Assembly (NCBI RefSeq): GCF_900155475.1
Contig: NZ_FXAM01000001.1
Span: 3,668,881 to 3,732,880 of the forward strand
Length of the DNA stretch: 64,000 nucleotides
Source: Methylomagnum ishizawai
GTDB taxonomy: Bacteria; Pseudomonadota; Gammaproteobacteria; Methylococcales; Methylococcaceae
Direction of reading: 5' to 3'
Below are positions 1 to 10,273 of the stretch, in pieces. A model generated the notes under the pieces. The model saw only the letters and a list, made by a program, of their open reading frames with translations. It did not search any database and had not been told where the DNA came from. Each line of letters starts with the position of its first letter. The first letter of the stretch is position 1. A program made the position numbers and the translations under genes.

Positions 1-3000
1 TCCGCCGTGTGCATCCGCCGCCCGGTCGCCACCACCTTGCTCACCCTGGGCGTGGCCTTGGCCGGGATGTTCGCGTTCTTCCGGCTGCCGGTCGCGCCTT
101 TGCCCCAGGTGGATTTCCCGACCATCGCGGTAATGGCGAACCTGCCCGGTGCCAGCCCGGAAACCATGGCGGCGACAGTGGCGACACCCTTGGAGCGTTC
201 CTTGGGCCAGATCGCCGGCGTCACCGAGATAACCTCGTCCAGTGCCCAAGGCTCGACCCGGATCACCCTGCAATTCGATTTGAACCGGGATATCGACGGG
301 GCCGCCCGCGATGTGCAAGCGGCCATCAACGCGGCGGCGGGACTCTTGCCCACCAACCTGCCGAGCCGCCCCAGCTATCGCAAGATCAATCCGGCGGACT
401 CGCCGATCATGATCCTGGCCCTGACCTCGGACACGATGACCCGCGGCCAGATGTACGACGCGGCCTCCACCGTGCTGGCCCAGAAAATCGCGCAAATCCA
501 AGGCATCGGCCAAGTCACCGTCGGCGGCAGTTCATTACCCGCCGTGCGGGTGGAATTGAATCCCGCGGCCCTGGGCCAATACGGCATCGGCCTGGAGGAA
601 GTCCGCGCCGCCCTCGCCGCCGCCAATGCCAACCGGCCCAAGGGCGTGGTCGAGGCCGGAAACCGGGTCTGGCAAATCCAGGCCAACGACCAAGCCCAAA
701 CCGCCGCCGAATATCTGCCCTTGATCGTGGCCTACCGCAACGGCGCGGCAGTACGCATCGCCGATTTGGGCGGGGCGGTGGACTCGGTGGAGGATATCCG
801 CAACGCGGGCCTGAAAGACGGCAAGCCCTCGGTGCTGTTGATCCTGAGCAAACAGCCCGGTGCCAATATCATCGAGACCGTGGAGCGGATCAAAACCCTG
901 TTGCCACAGTTACGGGCCTCGATTCCAGCGGCCATCGACCTCTCCCTGGCCATGGACCGCTCCGCCACCATCCGCGCTTCGGTGGACGAGGTGGAACGCA
1001 GCCTCTATATCGCCGTGGGGTTGGTGATCTTCGTCGTGTTCGTGTTTCTGCGCGACCCGCGCTCGACCTTGATCCCCAGCGTCGCCGTGCCAGTATCCCT
1101 GATCGGTACCTTCGGCGTGATGTCCCTGTGCGGCTATAGCCTCGACAATCTCTCGCTGATGGCCTTGACCATCGCCACCGGCTTCGTGGTGGACGATGCC
1201 ATCGTGGTCCTGGAAAACACCGCCCGCCATATCGAGGCCGGCGAGCCGCCGTTCCGGGCCGCGGTGCGCGGGGCGGGGGAAGTGGGCTTCACGGTGCTGT
1301 CGATGAGCCTGTCCTTGATCGCCGTGTTCATCCCCTTGTTGCTGATGGGCGGGATCGTGGGGCGCTTGTTCCGGGAATTCGCGGTCACGTTGTCCAGCGC
1401 GGTGCTGGTGTCGCTGCTGGTATCGTTGACCACCACGCCCATGCTGTGCGCCCGCTGGCTGAAACAACCCGAACCCCGGCGGCTGGGCCGCGTCCCGGCC
1501 TGGACCGAAGCCGCGTTCCTGGGCCTGCAACGGGGCTACGAACACAGCCTCGGCTGGGCCTTGAACCATGGGCCGCTGATGGTCCTGCTGCTGTTGGCGA
1601 CGGTGGCTTTGAACTTCCATTTGTACGCCATCATCCCCAAGGGCTTTTTCCCGACCCAGGACGGCGGGCGCTTGATGGGGGCGATCCAGGCCGACCAGGG
1701 CATTTCTTCCCAGGCCATGCGGCAGAAACTGGCCGATTTCGTGGATATCGTCCGCCACGACCCGGCGATTTCCAGCGTGGTGGGCTTCATCGGCGGGCAA
1801 CAGGGCGGCAACAGCGGCCTGATGTTCGCGGAGCTGAAACCGCCCGCGGAACGGGGTGCCTCCCTGGACCAGATCATGGGCCGCCTGCGCCAACAACTGG
1901 GCCGGGAACCGGGGGCCAACCTGTTCCTGCAACCGGCCCAGGACCTCCGGGTCGGCGGCAGGATGGCGGGGGCGCTGTTCCAATATTCGCTACAGGCGGA
2001 AAGCCTGGAAGACCTCCGCGCCTGGACACCCCGGATCGTCAAGGGCTTGGCCGGCCGCCCCGAACTGGCCGATGTCAACACCGACCAACAGGACAAGGGC
2101 CAGCAAATCGATGTGGTGATCGACCGTGCCTCGGCGGCGCGGCTGGGCCTGACCCTGGCCCAGATCGACGCCACCCTGAACGACGCCTTCGGCCAGCGCC
2201 AGGTCTCGGTCATCTACAATCCTTTGAACCAATACCATGTGGTGATGGAATTGGCCCCCGAATATTGGCAACAGCCGGACAGCCTCAAAACCCTTTACCT
2301 GCGGGTTCCGCCCAGCGCCACGCAACCGGACGGCGCGAACGTGCCGCTGACGGCCATCGCCCGGTTCGGGCCGACCAATGCGCCGCTTTCGGTCAACCAC
2401 CAGGGCCAATTCGCGACCGCGACGGTTTCCTTCAACCTCAAGCCCGGCGCTTCGCTGTCGGACGCGACCCGCGCCATCCGCGCCACCCTGGACGAACTGG
2501 GCGTGCCGGAATCGATCCATGGCAGCTTCCAGGGCACGGCCAAGGTGTTCCAGGAATCCCTGGCCAACCAGCCCTGGCTGATCCTCGCCGCCCTGGCGAC
2601 CGTCTATATCGTCCTGGGCATCCTCTACGAGAGCTATGTCCATCCCTTGACCATCCTTTCGACGCTGCCGTCCGCCGGGGTCGGGGCTTTGCTCGCCCTC
2701 CTCGCCTCCGGGACCGAATTCAGCCTGATCGCCCTGGTCGGCGTCATCCTCCTCATCGGCATCGTCAAGAAGAACGCCATCATGATGATCGACTTCGCCC
2801 TGCACGCGGAGCGGGCGCTCGGCATGGACCCGCGCGCCGCCATTTCCACCGCCTGCGCCTTGCGGTTCCGGCCCATCCTGATGACCACCTGCGCGGCCTT
2901 GTTCGGAGCCTTGCCCTTGGCCCTCAGCACCGGCTATGGTTCGGAACTGCGCCGTCCCCTGGGCATCGCCATTTTCGGCGGTTTGATCGCCAGCCAGTTG

Positions 3001-3090
3001 CTCACGCTCTACACCACCCCGGTGGTTTATCTCTATCTGGACCGGTTCCAACGTTGGATCGGCCCCCGTCCCGGAAAGACCGCGCCATGA
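1..3090 (+). CDS. mdtC: RND efflux pump inner-membrane permease, MdtC-like (5' partial)
   Basis: Inner-membrane proton/drug antiporter subunit of a tripartite RND exporter. The reading frame is open to the window edge, so about ten N-terminal residues are missing; the GTG at 7 is internal because the first transmembrane segment ([12 protein letters not shown]) has already begun. The 1,030 residues seen are nearly full length for the family. They follow E. coli MdtC almost block by block: [12 protein letters not shown] near the start, GASPETMA, the central [20 protein letters not shown] segment (TM4, with the proton-relay Asp pair), and IVKKNAIMM in the C-terminal half. Its stop overlaps the ATG of the outer-membrane partner at 3087 (ATGA), so the two are co-translated. 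The MdtA-type fusion protein and an MdtB-type partner probably lie upstream of the window. Substrate cannot be read from sequence. Confidence 0.93.
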   Translation, partial: SAVCIRRPVATTLLTLGVALAGMFAFFRLPVAPLPQVDFPTIAVMANLPGASPETMAATVATPLERSLGQIAGVTEITSSSAQGSTRITLQFDLNRDIDGAARDVQAAINAAAGLLPTNLPSRPSYRKINPADSPIMILALTSDTMTRGQMYDAASTVLAQKIAQIQGIGQVTVGGSSLPAVRVELNPAALGQYGIGLEEVRAALAAANANRPKGVVEAGNRVWQIQANDQAQTAAEYLPLIVAYRNGAAVRIADLGGAVDSVEDIRNAGLKDGKPSVLLILSKQPGANIIETVERIKTLLPQLRASIPAAIDLSLAMDRSATIRASVDEVERSLYIAVGLVIFVVFVFLRDPRSTLIPSVAVPVSLIGTFGVMSLCGYSLDNLSLMALTIATGFVVDDAIVVLENTARHIEAGEPPFRAAVRGAGEVGFTVLSMSLSLIAVFIPLLLMGGIVGRLFREFAVTLSSAVLVSLLVSLTTTPMLCARWLKQPEPRRLGRVPAWTEAAFLGLQRGYEHSLGWALNHGPLMVLLLLATVALNFHLYAIIPKGFFPTQDGGRLMGAIQADQGISSQAMRQKLADFVDIVRHDPAISSVVGFIGGQQGGNSGLMFAELKPPAERGASLDQIMGRLRQQLGREPGANLFLQPAQDLRVGGRMAGALFQYSLQAESLEDLRAWTPRIVKGLAGRPELADVNTDQQDKGQQIDVVIDRASAARLGLTLAQIDATLNDAFGQRQVSVIYNPLNQYHVVMELAPEYWQQPDSLKTLYLRVPPSATQPDGANVPLTAIARFGPTNAPLSVNHQGQFATATVSFNLKPGASLSDATRAIRATLDELGVPESIHGSFQGTAKVFQESLANQPWLILAALATVYIVLGILYESYVHPLTILSTLPSAGVGALLALLASGTEFSLIALVGVILLIGIVKKNAIMMIDFALHAERALGMDPRAAISTACALRFRPILMTTCAALFGALPLALSTGYGSELRRPLGIAIFGGLIASQLLTLYTTPVVYLYLDRFQRWIGPRPGKTAP

Positions 3091-4568
3091 CCCAAGCCAC
3101 GAAACCCTCGGGAACCGCCGTCGCGCTGGCCTTGCTCGCAGGCTGCGCCGTCGGGCCGGATTACGTCAAGCCGGCAGCGCCCGCACCGGAGGCTTTCAAG
3201 GAAGCGCAAGGCTGGAAACCGGCGCAACCCCGCGACCACGCCCTGCCTGGCGCGTGGTGGGAAATCTTCGGCGACCCGCAATTGAACGCGCTGGAACAAG
3301 CCGCCACCCACGACAATTTCTCCATTGCCCAGGCCGAAGCCCAATACCGCCAAGCCCAGGCCTTGGTGCAATCGGCCTGGTCGTCCTTCGCCCCGACCGG
3401 CTCGGCCACCGCTTCGACCAACCGCTCGCGGTCCGCCAGTGGCCAAAGCGTGGCGGTATCGGGAGTGCGCAACCTGTTCAATGTGGCCCTCAGCGCCAGT
3501 TGGGAACCGGATTTGTGGGGGGCGGTGCGGCGGCAAGTGGAATCCAGCGAAGCCAGCGCCCAGGCCAGCGCCGCCACCCTGCAAGGCGTGCGGCTCTCGG
3601 TCCAGGCCACCCTGGCCCAGGATTATTTCCAGTTGAGGGCTTTGGATGCGCAGAAAAAGGTGCTGGACGATACCGTGGCCGCCTATGCCAAGACCTTGGA
3701 ACTGACCCGCAACCGCTATGGCGTGGGGGTCGCGGCCAAGGCCGATGTGGTCCAAGCCGAAATGCAACTGGAATCGGCGCGGGCGCAGGCCCTCGACCTG
3801 GGCGTGCAGCGGGCGCAACTCGAACACGCCGTGGCGGTGTTGACCGGGAAACCGCCCGCCGCGCTGGACCTCGCCGCCGCGCCGCTCACCGCCAAGCCGC
3901 CGCCGGTTCCCGTGGGCCTCCCGTCGGAATTGCTGGAACGCCGGCCCGACATCGCCGCCGCCGAGCGCCAGGTCGCCGCCGCCAACGCCAAGATCGGCGT
4001 GGCCAAGGCGGCGTATTTCCCGACCCTGACCTTGTCCGCGTCCAATGGCTTCCAAAGCTACAGCCTCTCCAGCCTCTTCAACGCGGCGCGGCGTTACTGG
4101 GCCTTGGGTCCGGCTTCGCTGTCCCTGCTGGTGTTCGACGGCGGTGCCCGCAGCGCCCAGATGAAACAGGCCATCGACGCCTTCGACGCCAGCGCCGCCG
4201 CCTACCGCCAAACGGTGCTGACCGGCTTCCAGGAGGTGGAGGACCAGCTGGCCGCCCTGCGTATCCTGGAACAGGAATACGCGGTGCGGGCCAAGGCCGT
4301 CAAAGCCGCCCGCGAATCGGTCGCGCTGACCCACAACCAGTACCAAGCGGGCACCACCGGCTATCTCGAAGTGATGGTCGCCCAAGCCGCGGCCCTCGAC
4401 AACGAGCAAGCGGCGGTGCAGGTGCTGGGCAACCGCATGGTGGCGGCGGTGCTGCTGGTCAAGGCATTGGGTGGTGGCTGGCAGGCATCGGCCCTGCCCA
4501 GCCCGGAACAGGCGGGTGGCGAAGTCGAATGGTACGAATATTTCCCAGTGCCGGTGCCGGTGCGCTAG
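3087..4568 (+). CDS. Outer-membrane efflux lipoprotein, NodT/OprM family
   Basis: TolC-like outer-membrane channel of the RND pump. The ATG at 3087 overlaps the permease stop. The N-terminus is a lipoprotein signal with lipobox LLAGC (Cys about residue 19), followed by the family opening VGPDYVKP and the conserved [15 protein letters not shown]. Two outer-membrane efflux (OEP) repeats follow; the second contains [34 protein letters not shown], written here as the hallmark LLERRPDI segment. At 493 aa it has the usual length. The tail after residue about 470 is short and not conserved. It is co-transcribed with the permease; no terminator was seen directly after it, only an imperfect palindrome at 4602-4624. 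Confidence 0.93.
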   Translation: MTQATKPSGTAVALALLAGCAVGPDYVKPAAPAPEAFKEAQGWKPAQPRDHALPGAWWEIFGDPQLNALEQAATHDNFSIAQAEAQYRQAQALVQSAWSSFAPTGSATASTNRSRSASGQSVAVSGVRNLFNVALSASWEPDLWGAVRRQVESSEASAQASAATLQGVRLSVQATLAQDYFQLRALDAQKKVLDDTVAAYAKTLELTRNRYGVGVAAKADVVQAEMQLESARAQALDLGVQRAQLEHAVAVLTGKPPAALDLAAAPLTAKPPPVPVGLPSELLERRPDIAAAERQVAAANAKIGVAKAAYFPTLTLSASNGFQSYSLSSLFNAARRYWALGPASLSLLVFDGGARSAQMKQAIDAFDASAAAYRQTVLTGFQEVEDQLAALRILEQEYAVRAKAVKAARESVALTHNQYQAGTTGYLEVMVAQAAALDNEQAAVQVLGNRMVAAVLLVKALGGGWQASALPSPEQAGGEVEWYEYFPVPVPVR

Positions 4569-4601
4569 CCCGCATTCGGTTTGGGTGTACGGATAATTCC
4601 T

Positions 4602-4624
4602 GGAGTCCACAGCTTGCTTTGGAC
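4602..4624. repeat. Imperfect palindrome related to 46790-46817
   Basis: The arms gtccacagc and gctttggac pair with one mismatch. The same TGGAGTCCA...GCTTTGGAC words form a perfect palindrome at 46790-46817, so this may be a dispersed element. It lies between the efflux genes and the YceI gene and has no T tract. Confidence 0.35.
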
Positions 4625-4754
4625 GCCGGTTGATTGGCCAGGACCGGACGCCCGCTCCGAAAATCCCCTAGCCTGAAACAATGGGCCGCAGTACAGTCCC
4701 GCCCACCCGCCGGTCCAAGCCGGTCTTTTCATCCCCAGCCCTTAGGAGGCTTCC

Positions 4755-5351
4755 ATGCGTCACGCGATCATCCTGGGCTTCACCGCCCTCTTATCCATCG
4801 GCAGCGCCCAGGCCGAAACCTATACCATCGATCCCAGGCACACCTTGCCGGTGTTCGAGGTCAACCACCTGGGTTTTTCGACCCAGCGGGGCCGTTTCGA
4901 TAAAACCTCCGGCAAGATCGAACTGGACCGGGCCAAGCAAACCGGCCAGGTCGATTGGACCATCGACGCCAGTTCCCTCGACATGGGCGAGGATAAATGG
5001 AACGAGCATCTGAAATCGGCGGATTTCTTCAATGTCGCCCAGTTCCCGACCATCACCTACCACGCCGACAAATTGGCTTTCAAAGGCGGGGTGCCGGTGG
5101 CCGCCGAAGGCACGCTGACCTTGTTGGGGGTCACGAAGCCGGTGAAGCTCGCCATCCACCACTTCACCTGTGGCAGGAACCCGCTCAACCAGAAGGAATT
5201 GTGCGCCGCCGATATCGAGGCCAGCCTCAAGCGCTCGGAATTCGGCATGACCAAATACCTGCCTGGCGTCGGTGGCCTGGCCAAAGACCTGATTCCCGGC
5301 GTCGGCGACGAGGTGAAGGTGTTGGTGCCGGTGGAGGCGTATAAGGATTGA
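4755..5351 (+). CDS. YceI family periplasmic protein
   Basis: 198-aa exported protein of the YceI lipocalin-like family, whose members bind isoprenoid or lipid ligands in a beta-barrel. Residues 1-20 form a Sec signal ending GSAQA. The mature part opens with YTIDPRHTLPVFEVNHLGFS, typical of YceI, and ends with the conserved FGMTKYLPGVGGLAKD region. A strong Shine-Dalgarno (aggagg) lies 7 nt before the ATG. It is a single gene, closed by a hairpin at 5366-5396. The ligand is unknown. Family assignment is firm; a role in isoprenoid handling is inferred only from the family. Confidence 0.93.
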   Translation: MRHAIILGFTALLSIGSAQAETYTIDPRHTLPVFEVNHLGFSTQRGRFDKTSGKIELDRAKQTGQVDWTIDASSLDMGEDKWNEHLKSADFFNVAQFPTITYHADKLAFKGGVPVAAEGTLTLLGVTKPVKLAIHHFTCGRNPLNQKELCAADIEASLKRSEFGMTKYLPGVGGLAKDLIPGVGDEVKVLVPVEAYKD

Positions 5352-5365
5352 CCGATTTTCCGCCG

Positions 5366-5396
5366 CGGCGGAATCCAGGCTTCCCGGATTCCGCCG
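5366..5396 (+). terminator. Hairpin after the YceI gene
   Basis: Perfect arms cggcggaatcc (5366-5376) and ggattccgccg (5386-5396) stand 15 nt after the stop. There is no T tract, so this is an intrinsic-terminator-like or mRNA-stabilising hairpin. Confidence 0.45.
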
Positions 5397-5559
5397 CCCC
5401 CGTCCGCAATATCCCCGCCCCCGTAAAACCCCTTACCAATTCCCACCGTCTCCGCAGTCTAACCGCCTGTCCGCCCGGCGGATAAACGCATCCCCTTGGG
5501 ATGCCGACAGCGACGCACCCGGCCTAGGACAGGCCGGAATAGCCCACAGAGGAAACTTT

Positions 5560-6009
5560 ATGGCCAGCCTGCACCAATCCATCGAGATCGACGTTCCGGT
5601 CCAGACCGCCTACAACCAATGGACCCAGTTCGAGGATTTCCCCAGCTTCATGGAGAACATCGAGGAGGTCCAGCAACTCGACGACCAGCACCTGCATTGG
5701 CGGGCGTCCATCGGCGGGGCCGAACGCGAATGGGAGACCGAGATCACCGAGCAGATTCCCGACCAGCGCATCGCCTGGCGCACCGTGTCGGGCGCGGAGA
5801 ACCGGGGCGTGGTGAAATTCGAGCCTTTGGGGGCCGACCGCACTTTGCTCACGGTGGATGTGGAATACCAGCCCGGCACCGTGACCGAAAAGATCGGCGA
5901 CATGTTGGGCATGGTGTCCGCCAATATCGGGGAGGATTTGGAGAACTTCAAGGAGTTCATCGAAAACCAAGGCGGCGAAACCGGCGCTTGGCGCAGCGAA
6001 ATCCACTGA
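5560..6009 (+). CDS. SRPBCC (START-like) polyketide cyclase/dehydrase-type protein
   Basis: 149-aa cytoplasmic protein of the SRPBCC ligand-binding superfamily, cyclase/dehydrase branch. It opens with HQSIEIDVPVQTAYNQWTQF, a typical first strand and helix, followed by FPSFMENIEEV and W-rich central strands (LHWRASIGG, IAWRTVSG). The C-terminal helix starts at GEDLENFKEFIE. The Shine-Dalgarno gaggaa lies 8 nt upstream of the ATG. Proteins of this type are common near stress genes, but ligand and role are unknown. It is transcribed alone and closed by a hairpin at 6020-6050 and a T-tract terminator at 6081-6105. Confidence 0.9.
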   Translation: MASLHQSIEIDVPVQTAYNQWTQFEDFPSFMENIEEVQQLDDQHLHWRASIGGAEREWETEITEQIPDQRIAWRTVSGAENRGVVKFEPLGADRTLLTVDVEYQPGTVTEKIGDMLGMVSANIGEDLENFKEFIENQGGETGAWRSEIH

Positions 6010-6019
6010 GTCCGGTCTT

Positions 6020-6050
6020 GCGGGTTCCCAGGCATGACTTGGGAACCCGC
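6020..6050 (+). repeat. Palindrome GCGGGTTCCCA...TGGGAACCCGC
   Basis: Perfect 11-bp arms at 6020-6030 and 6040-6050, just downstream of the SRPBCC gene. The same arm sequence recurs at 11566-11596 downstream of another gene, so it may be a repeated intergenic palindrome used as a 3' hairpin. Confidence 0.5.
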
Positions 6051-6080
6051 GCCCCGGACCCAAGGATTATTTGGGCTTGA

Positions 6081-6105
6081 CCGCCAACCCCTTGGCGGTT
6101 TTTTT
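6081..6105 (+). terminator. Rho-independent terminator
   Basis: Stem CCGCCAA/TTGGCGG with a CCCC loop is followed by seven T residues. This is a textbook intrinsic terminator for the plus-strand SRPBCC gene. It lies about 50 bp beyond the 3' end of the convergent arylsulfatase gene. Confidence 0.88.
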
Positions 6106-6157
6106 ATGCCGGATAACCTTCGTGGGTCTGCGCCTGAAGATCGCCGCAGGCTACAAC

Positions 6158-8599
6158 TCAAGGTGCCCGTGGCGTCGCCGGGGGCGGGGGCGGGGGCGGG
6201 GTTGCGGCGACGGCGCCCGGCGGGGGCGCGGGGGCGTCGAGGGTGACTTTGACGATCTGGCCGGTGAAATGGTTCTCGCCCTGTTTGTAATCCGCCGATA
6301 CCGGGGTTTCCCCGTCCACTCCGACATTGGCGGTTTCGTCCGCCGAGAACAGGTTGGGCACGGTTTTTTCGATCCGGCCTTCCGCGACCTTCTTGCCGTC
6401 GATGAACAGGCGACCCGTGCCGCCCTTGCCGCGCCCGCCGCCGTCGTAGGCGAACTCATAGCGCAGGGTGGCTTTGCCTGCGTGCGGAGCTTCGGGCGCG
6501 GCGATTTTGTATTGCTCCATCCCCACCCAGTTATAGAGATACACCGGCTTGCCGTCCTTGAAATACAAGCTCCAACCGGCGAAACGCCCGCCCTGGGCCA
6601 CGACCACACCCTCGGCCCCGCCCTTGGGAATCTCCAGTTCGGCGGTGATGCTGTGGGAGCGGTTCTTGATGTTGATGAAGGCGTTTTCCGCCATGCCCAC
6701 GCCGCCCGGATACAGGGTGAGCGAGGTGCGCCCGGCCATCAGGTCGGGGCGGCCGGCCACGGTGGGATCGAGCCGCTCGACGGTGCGGTCGTCCAGCGGC
6801 AGGACTTGGTATTTCACGGCTTCCTTGAGGAACAGGGCTTGTAGCTCTTTCAGCTTGGCCGGGTTCTTCGCGGCCAAATCCTGCGCCTGGCTGAAATCGT
6901 CCACCACCCGGTAAAGCTCCCATTGATCCTGGTCCAGCGCGGCGCGGGGCTTGGGTTCCCACGGTGCCTTGTGGACGGTCCCGGCGAACCAGCCGTCGTG
7001 GTAAATCCCCCGGTTGCCCACGATCTCGAAATACTGGGTGTGGTGGCGCGACCCGGCCTTGGCATCGTTGAAGGTGTAGGCGAGGCTGACGCCTTCCATC
7101 GGTTTTTGCGTGGTGCCGTTGACCAATTTGGGCTGGGGGATGTGGGCGGCTTCCAGCACGGTCGGGGCGATATCGATCACATGATGGAACTGGCTGCGGA
7201 TTTCGCCCTTGGCCTGGATGCCCTGGGGCCAGTGGATGACCATCGGGTTCTGGTTGCCGCCGAAACGGGAGGCGACCTGCTTGCCATAGTTGAACGGCGC
7301 GTTGCCCGCGTTGGCCCAGCCCACGGCGTAGTGCGGGAAGGTTTCCGGCCCGCCCCAGCTGTCCAGCCGCTTGGTTTTCTGCTCCAAGGATTCCGGAATG
7401 CCGTTGAACAGCGAGTTCATCTCGTTGGCGGCCCCGGCCATGCTGCCTTCCGGGCTGGCCCCGTTGTCGCCGACGATATAGACGAACAAGGTATTGTCCA
7501 TCTCGCCCAGTTCTTCCAAGGTCTGCACCAAGCGACCGATCTCATGGTCGGTGTGTTCGCCGAAACCGGCGTAGACCTCCATTTGCCGGGCGTAGACCTG
7601 GCGCTCCGGTTCGCCCAGGGTGTTCCAGGCCGGGATGGCCTCGGGCGTGGGCGCGAGTTGGGTATTGGGCGGGACGACGCCGAGTTGCTTTTGCCGGGCC
7701 AGGGTTTCCTCGCGGTAGCGGTCCCAGCCTGCGTCGAAGCGGCCTTTATATTTATCGGCCCATTCTTTCGGCACATGGTGCGGGGCATGGGTGGCCCCCG
7801 GCGCGTAATAGACGAAGAAGGGCCGGTCCGGCGTCAGGCTTTGCTGTTGGCGCACCCAGGCGATGGCCTGGTTGGTCATGTCGGTGGTGAAGTGGTAATG
7901 GGGATCGCGCGGCGGTTCGACCCGGGCCACGCCGTCGTAGATCGTCGGGGCCCACATATTGGTTTCGCCGCCGATGAACCCGTAGAACTTGTCGAAGCCC
8001 GAACGGGTCGGCCAGCGGTCGGTGGGACCAGAGGGGCTGACTTCCCAGGGCGGGGTTTCATGGTATTTGCCGAAGGCGGCGGTGCTATAGCCATTCAGGC
8101 GCAGAATTTCGGCCAGGGGCGCGATGGCGTTGGGCCTAACGCCGTTATAGCCGGGAAAGCCGGTGGCGATATCCATCACCGCGCCGGCGTTGGCCGAATG
8201 ATGGTTGCGCCCGGTGAGCAAAGCCGCCCGCGTCGGCGAGCACAGGGCGGTGACGTGGAACTGGTTGTATTTCAAGCCTTGCTGGGCCAGCCGGTCCAGG
8301 GTCGGCATGTTGATCGCCCCGCCGAAAGCGCTGGACTGGCCGAAGCCGAAATCGTCCAGCAACACAATGACCACGTTGGGCGCGCCTGGCGGGGCTTTCA
8401 CCTCGAAACGCGGCGGGATTTTGGCCTTGCGGGCGTCGAGTTCTTTGATGGCGGGATATTGGGGCGGGGCGATGGGCAGGACCGAGCGGTCCAACGCCGC
8501 CGGACCGGGCGCGGGTTTGGCACCCTTGGCGGCGGCGGGAACGGCGGACACCAGGCCCAACAGCGCCAAGGCATAACGGGACAGCGGAAATTTCAGCAT
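6158..8599 (-). CDS. Exported arylsulfatase (formylglycine-dependent)
   Basis: 813-aa sulfatase hydrolysing sulfate esters. Residues 1-24 are a Sec signal (LALLGLVSAVPAAA). The alkaline-phosphatase-like core starts at NVVIVLLDDFGFGQ, whose Asp pair (about 82-83) binds the divalent metal. The sulfatase signature is C120-SPTR-AALLTGR; Cys120 would be converted to formylglycine, so a maturation enzyme is needed but is not in the window. FFVYYAPGATHAPHH and VYIVGDNGASPEGS supply further metal and substrate residues. A C-terminal jelly-roll-like region (about 600-780) precedes a Pro/Ala tail. It is the last gene of a three-gene operon, 21 nt after the SphA-type gene. Substrate unknown. Confidence 0.93.
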   Translation of the reverse strand: MLKFPLSRYALALLGLVSAVPAAAKGAKPAPGPAALDRSVLPIAPPQYPAIKELDARKAKIPPRFEVKAPPGAPNVVIVLLDDFGFGQSSAFGGAINMPTLDRLAQQGLKYNQFHVTALCSPTRAALLTGRNHHSANAGAVMDIATGFPGYNGVRPNAIAPLAEILRLNGYSTAAFGKYHETPPWEVSPSGPTDRWPTRSGFDKFYGFIGGETNMWAPTIYDGVARVEPPRDPHYHFTTDMTNQAIAWVRQQQSLTPDRPFFVYYAPGATHAPHHVPKEWADKYKGRFDAGWDRYREETLARQKQLGVVPPNTQLAPTPEAIPAWNTLGEPERQVYARQMEVYAGFGEHTDHEIGRLVQTLEELGEMDNTLFVYIVGDNGASPEGSMAGAANEMNSLFNGIPESLEQKTKRLDSWGGPETFPHYAVGWANAGNAPFNYGKQVASRFGGNQNPMVIHWPQGIQAKGEIRSQFHHVIDIAPTVLEAAHIPQPKLVNGTTQKPMEGVSLAYTFNDAKAGSRHHTQYFEIVGNRGIYHDGWFAGTVHKAPWEPKPRAALDQDQWELYRVVDDFSQAQDLAAKNPAKLKELQALFLKEAVKYQVLPLDDRTVERLDPTVAGRPDLMAGRTSLTLYPGGVGMAENAFINIKNRSHSITAELEIPKGGAEGVVVAQGGRFAGWSLYFKDGKPVYLYNWVGMEQYKIAAPEAPHAGKATLRYEFAYDGGGRGKGGTGRLFIDGKKVAEGRIEKTVPNLFSADETANVGVDGETPVSADYKQGENHFTGQIVKVTLDAPAPPPGAVAATPPPPPPPATPRAP

Positions 8600-8620
8600 G
8601 AAGATGCGCTCACGACAGGG

Positions 8621-9634
8621 TTAAAAATTGAGGGCCACGGAGACCATACCGAGATTACCCTCGAAACGGTGCTGCACATCGTATTCGTGAATCCATTTGC
8701 CGATGAAATGCACCTGCTTGTCGCCGAGTTTGGGGCTGTAGCGCACGATGGGACCGACCCCGGCGGCTTCGCCCTGGAACCCGCCGACCTGGGGCAGCAA
8801 AGGCTGGCCGGTGGCGTCGCGCATCTGGTTGAGCGCGTTCACCACCCCCTGGAGCTGGCTCAGCATCGGGCTTTTGTCGTTGCTCAACTGGCTGAAATAA
8901 AAGCCGGTCACGCCGATGCCGAACGCCTCCGAGAAATGCTGGGCCACGGTGTAATCGAGGTGGAATTCGTCGCCGCTCTGGTATTCGGTGGCGTCGTTCT
9001 TGGTGTTGCTGAGGAAGCCGACATTGAACGACACTTCGTGGCCTCGCGTCGGATGCACCCAAGTCAGGCCCAGCACGCTATCGAAGGACCAATAATTCTT
9101 GCCCAGGTTGACGATCTGGTCCGGGTTGTAGAAGCCGGTGGGCATGATGATGAATTCGTCCAGTTTCACGTTGAAATCTTCCCACTTCCACACCAGGGAC
9201 AAGGGCGAAACCCCCATATCGCCCATGCCGCCCTCGTTGCCGCTCCCGGAGCCTTGGCGCGGCCCGGATTCCACCGTGCCCCGCAGATGGGCGTCGAACA
9301 CGATGGGCATAAAGAGGCTGGCCCCGTAGCGCGCGCCCAGGATTTCGAAATCGCTGACCCAGCCCATCTTGGCGATGGTGAGCCACAGGTCGAGATCGGC
9401 ATTGACCGCGGTATTGCGGCCCAGGGTCACATCGGGCAAGCGTCCGCCGTAATAGACCAGGTCGTCGCGGAAATACACGCCGGGGTCCATTTGCTTATTC
9501 ATGAAGAAATCGTTGTAGGCACCGGGGAAATAATGGCTGGTGCCGCCTTCGGTGGCGGGGGCGCAGGCCGGGACCAAGGCCAGGGCCAAGGCGGCGAGCG
9601 CCGGGCGCGGGCGGGAAGACAGGGTTTGGAACAT
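8621..9634 (-). CDS. SphA-type outer-membrane protein (phenol meta-pathway-like)
   Basis: 337-aa protein of the family called 'protein involved in meta-pathway of phenol degradation', thought to form outer-membrane beta-barrels for hydrophobic substrates. An N-terminal signal (ALAALALALVPACAPA) is followed by the family opening GTSHYFPGAYNDFF. Alternating beta-strand segments and a terminal aromatic residue (VSVALNF) fit a barrel inserted by Bam. It starts 10 nt after the ABM gene stop and ends 21 nt before the arylsulfatase, which suggests uptake or sensing of an organic sulfate ester or aromatic compound. The family is clear, the substrate is not. Confidence 0.87.
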   Translation of the reverse strand: MFQTLSSRPRPALAALALALVPACAPATEGGTSHYFPGAYNDFFMNKQMDPGVYFRDDLVYYGGRLPDVTLGRNTAVNADLDLWLTIAKMGWVSDFEILGARYGASLFMPIVFDAHLRGTVESGPRQGSGSGNEGGMGDMGVSPLSLVWKWEDFNVKLDEFIIMPTGFYNPDQIVNLGKNYWSFDSVLGLTWVHPTRGHEVSFNVGFLSNTKNDATEYQSGDEFHLDYTVAQHFSEAFGIGVTGFYFSQLSNDKSPMLSQLQGVVNALNQMRDATGQPLLPQVGGFQGEAAGVGPIVRYSPKLGDKQVHFIGKWIHEYDVQHRFEGNLGMVSVALNF

Positions 9635-9644
9635 GGGTTATCGC

Positions 9645-10010
9645 TCATGGGGTCGTGGTTTTCGGAGGGGGGTCCCGCGGCTCGTTCAGGTCCGAGCGCA
9701 CACTGGCCGGGAATTCCAGGCCGCGGGTTTCGGCGATCAACCGGAATTGGCACTCGGGCGCTTCGGTCCCGAGTTCCATCAGCGCGGCCAATCGACTGAA
9801 ATGCGGCGAGCGGATCATCTGCCGCACCGCCTCCTCCGACTCCCAGGTTTCCACATAGCAGATACAGCGCGGGTCGCCATCCGCCAGGAACAGCCGGGCC
9901 GACAAGCAGCCGGGTTCGGCCCGCGCCCAACGGGCCAGGGCGCGGAAGGCGGCGATGACCGGACGGGTGTGTTGCCGGGAGGTGCGGATGAGAAGGCGCA
10001 GTTCGATCAT
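9645..10010 (-). CDS. Antibiotic biosynthesis monooxygenase (ABM)-domain protein
   Basis: 121-aa dimeric ferredoxin-like protein of the ABM family, which includes small cofactor-free oxygenases and quinol-type monooxygenases. The core shows IELRLLIRTSRQHTRPVIAAF, GCLSARLFLADGDPRCICYVETWES and a final helix IRSPHFSRLAALMEL. The start at 10010 (MIELRLL) fits the domain; an in-frame ATG 8 codons upstream (10034) is possible. It is the first gene of the operon with the SphA-type protein (10-nt gap) and the arylsulfatase. Catalytic activity is not provable from sequence. Confidence 0.82.
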   Translation of the reverse strand: MIELRLLIRTSRQHTRPVIAAFRALARWARAEPGCLSARLFLADGDPRCICYVETWESEEAVRQMIRSPHFSRLAALMELGTEAPECQFRLIAETRGLEFPASVRSDLNEPRDPPPKTTTP

Positions 10011-10273
10011 GTCCACCGCTATGGCTAAGATCATGCCAGTTCGGCGGCGGCGTGGAAACGGCTTGCGGCGCGGGAGTTTAGCGGCGGAATGTGGCCCTGT
10101 CACGACACGGCGGCGCGTTCGATGCCCCGAAATATCGGGGATTCCACGGGATGGCGTGCCCCGGCCCCGCGTTGGACGCCGGCCCAACCGCCACGCCCTC
10201 GCGCCCGGCCCGCGGCGGACAGCCATGTCCGGTTTCCTGCTATCGTTACGCTTTTGCCCCAAGGTCGCGCCCC

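Noticed and set aside
3033-4610. 525-aa minus-strand reading frame
   Set aside because: Antisense shadow of the outer-membrane efflux lipoprotein gene; composition rich in Gly, Arg and His without any domain.
6923-9799. 958-aa plus-strand reading frame
   Set aside because: It lies antisense to the arylsulfatase and SphA-type genes, which have clear motifs; high GC keeps the opposite strand free of stops.
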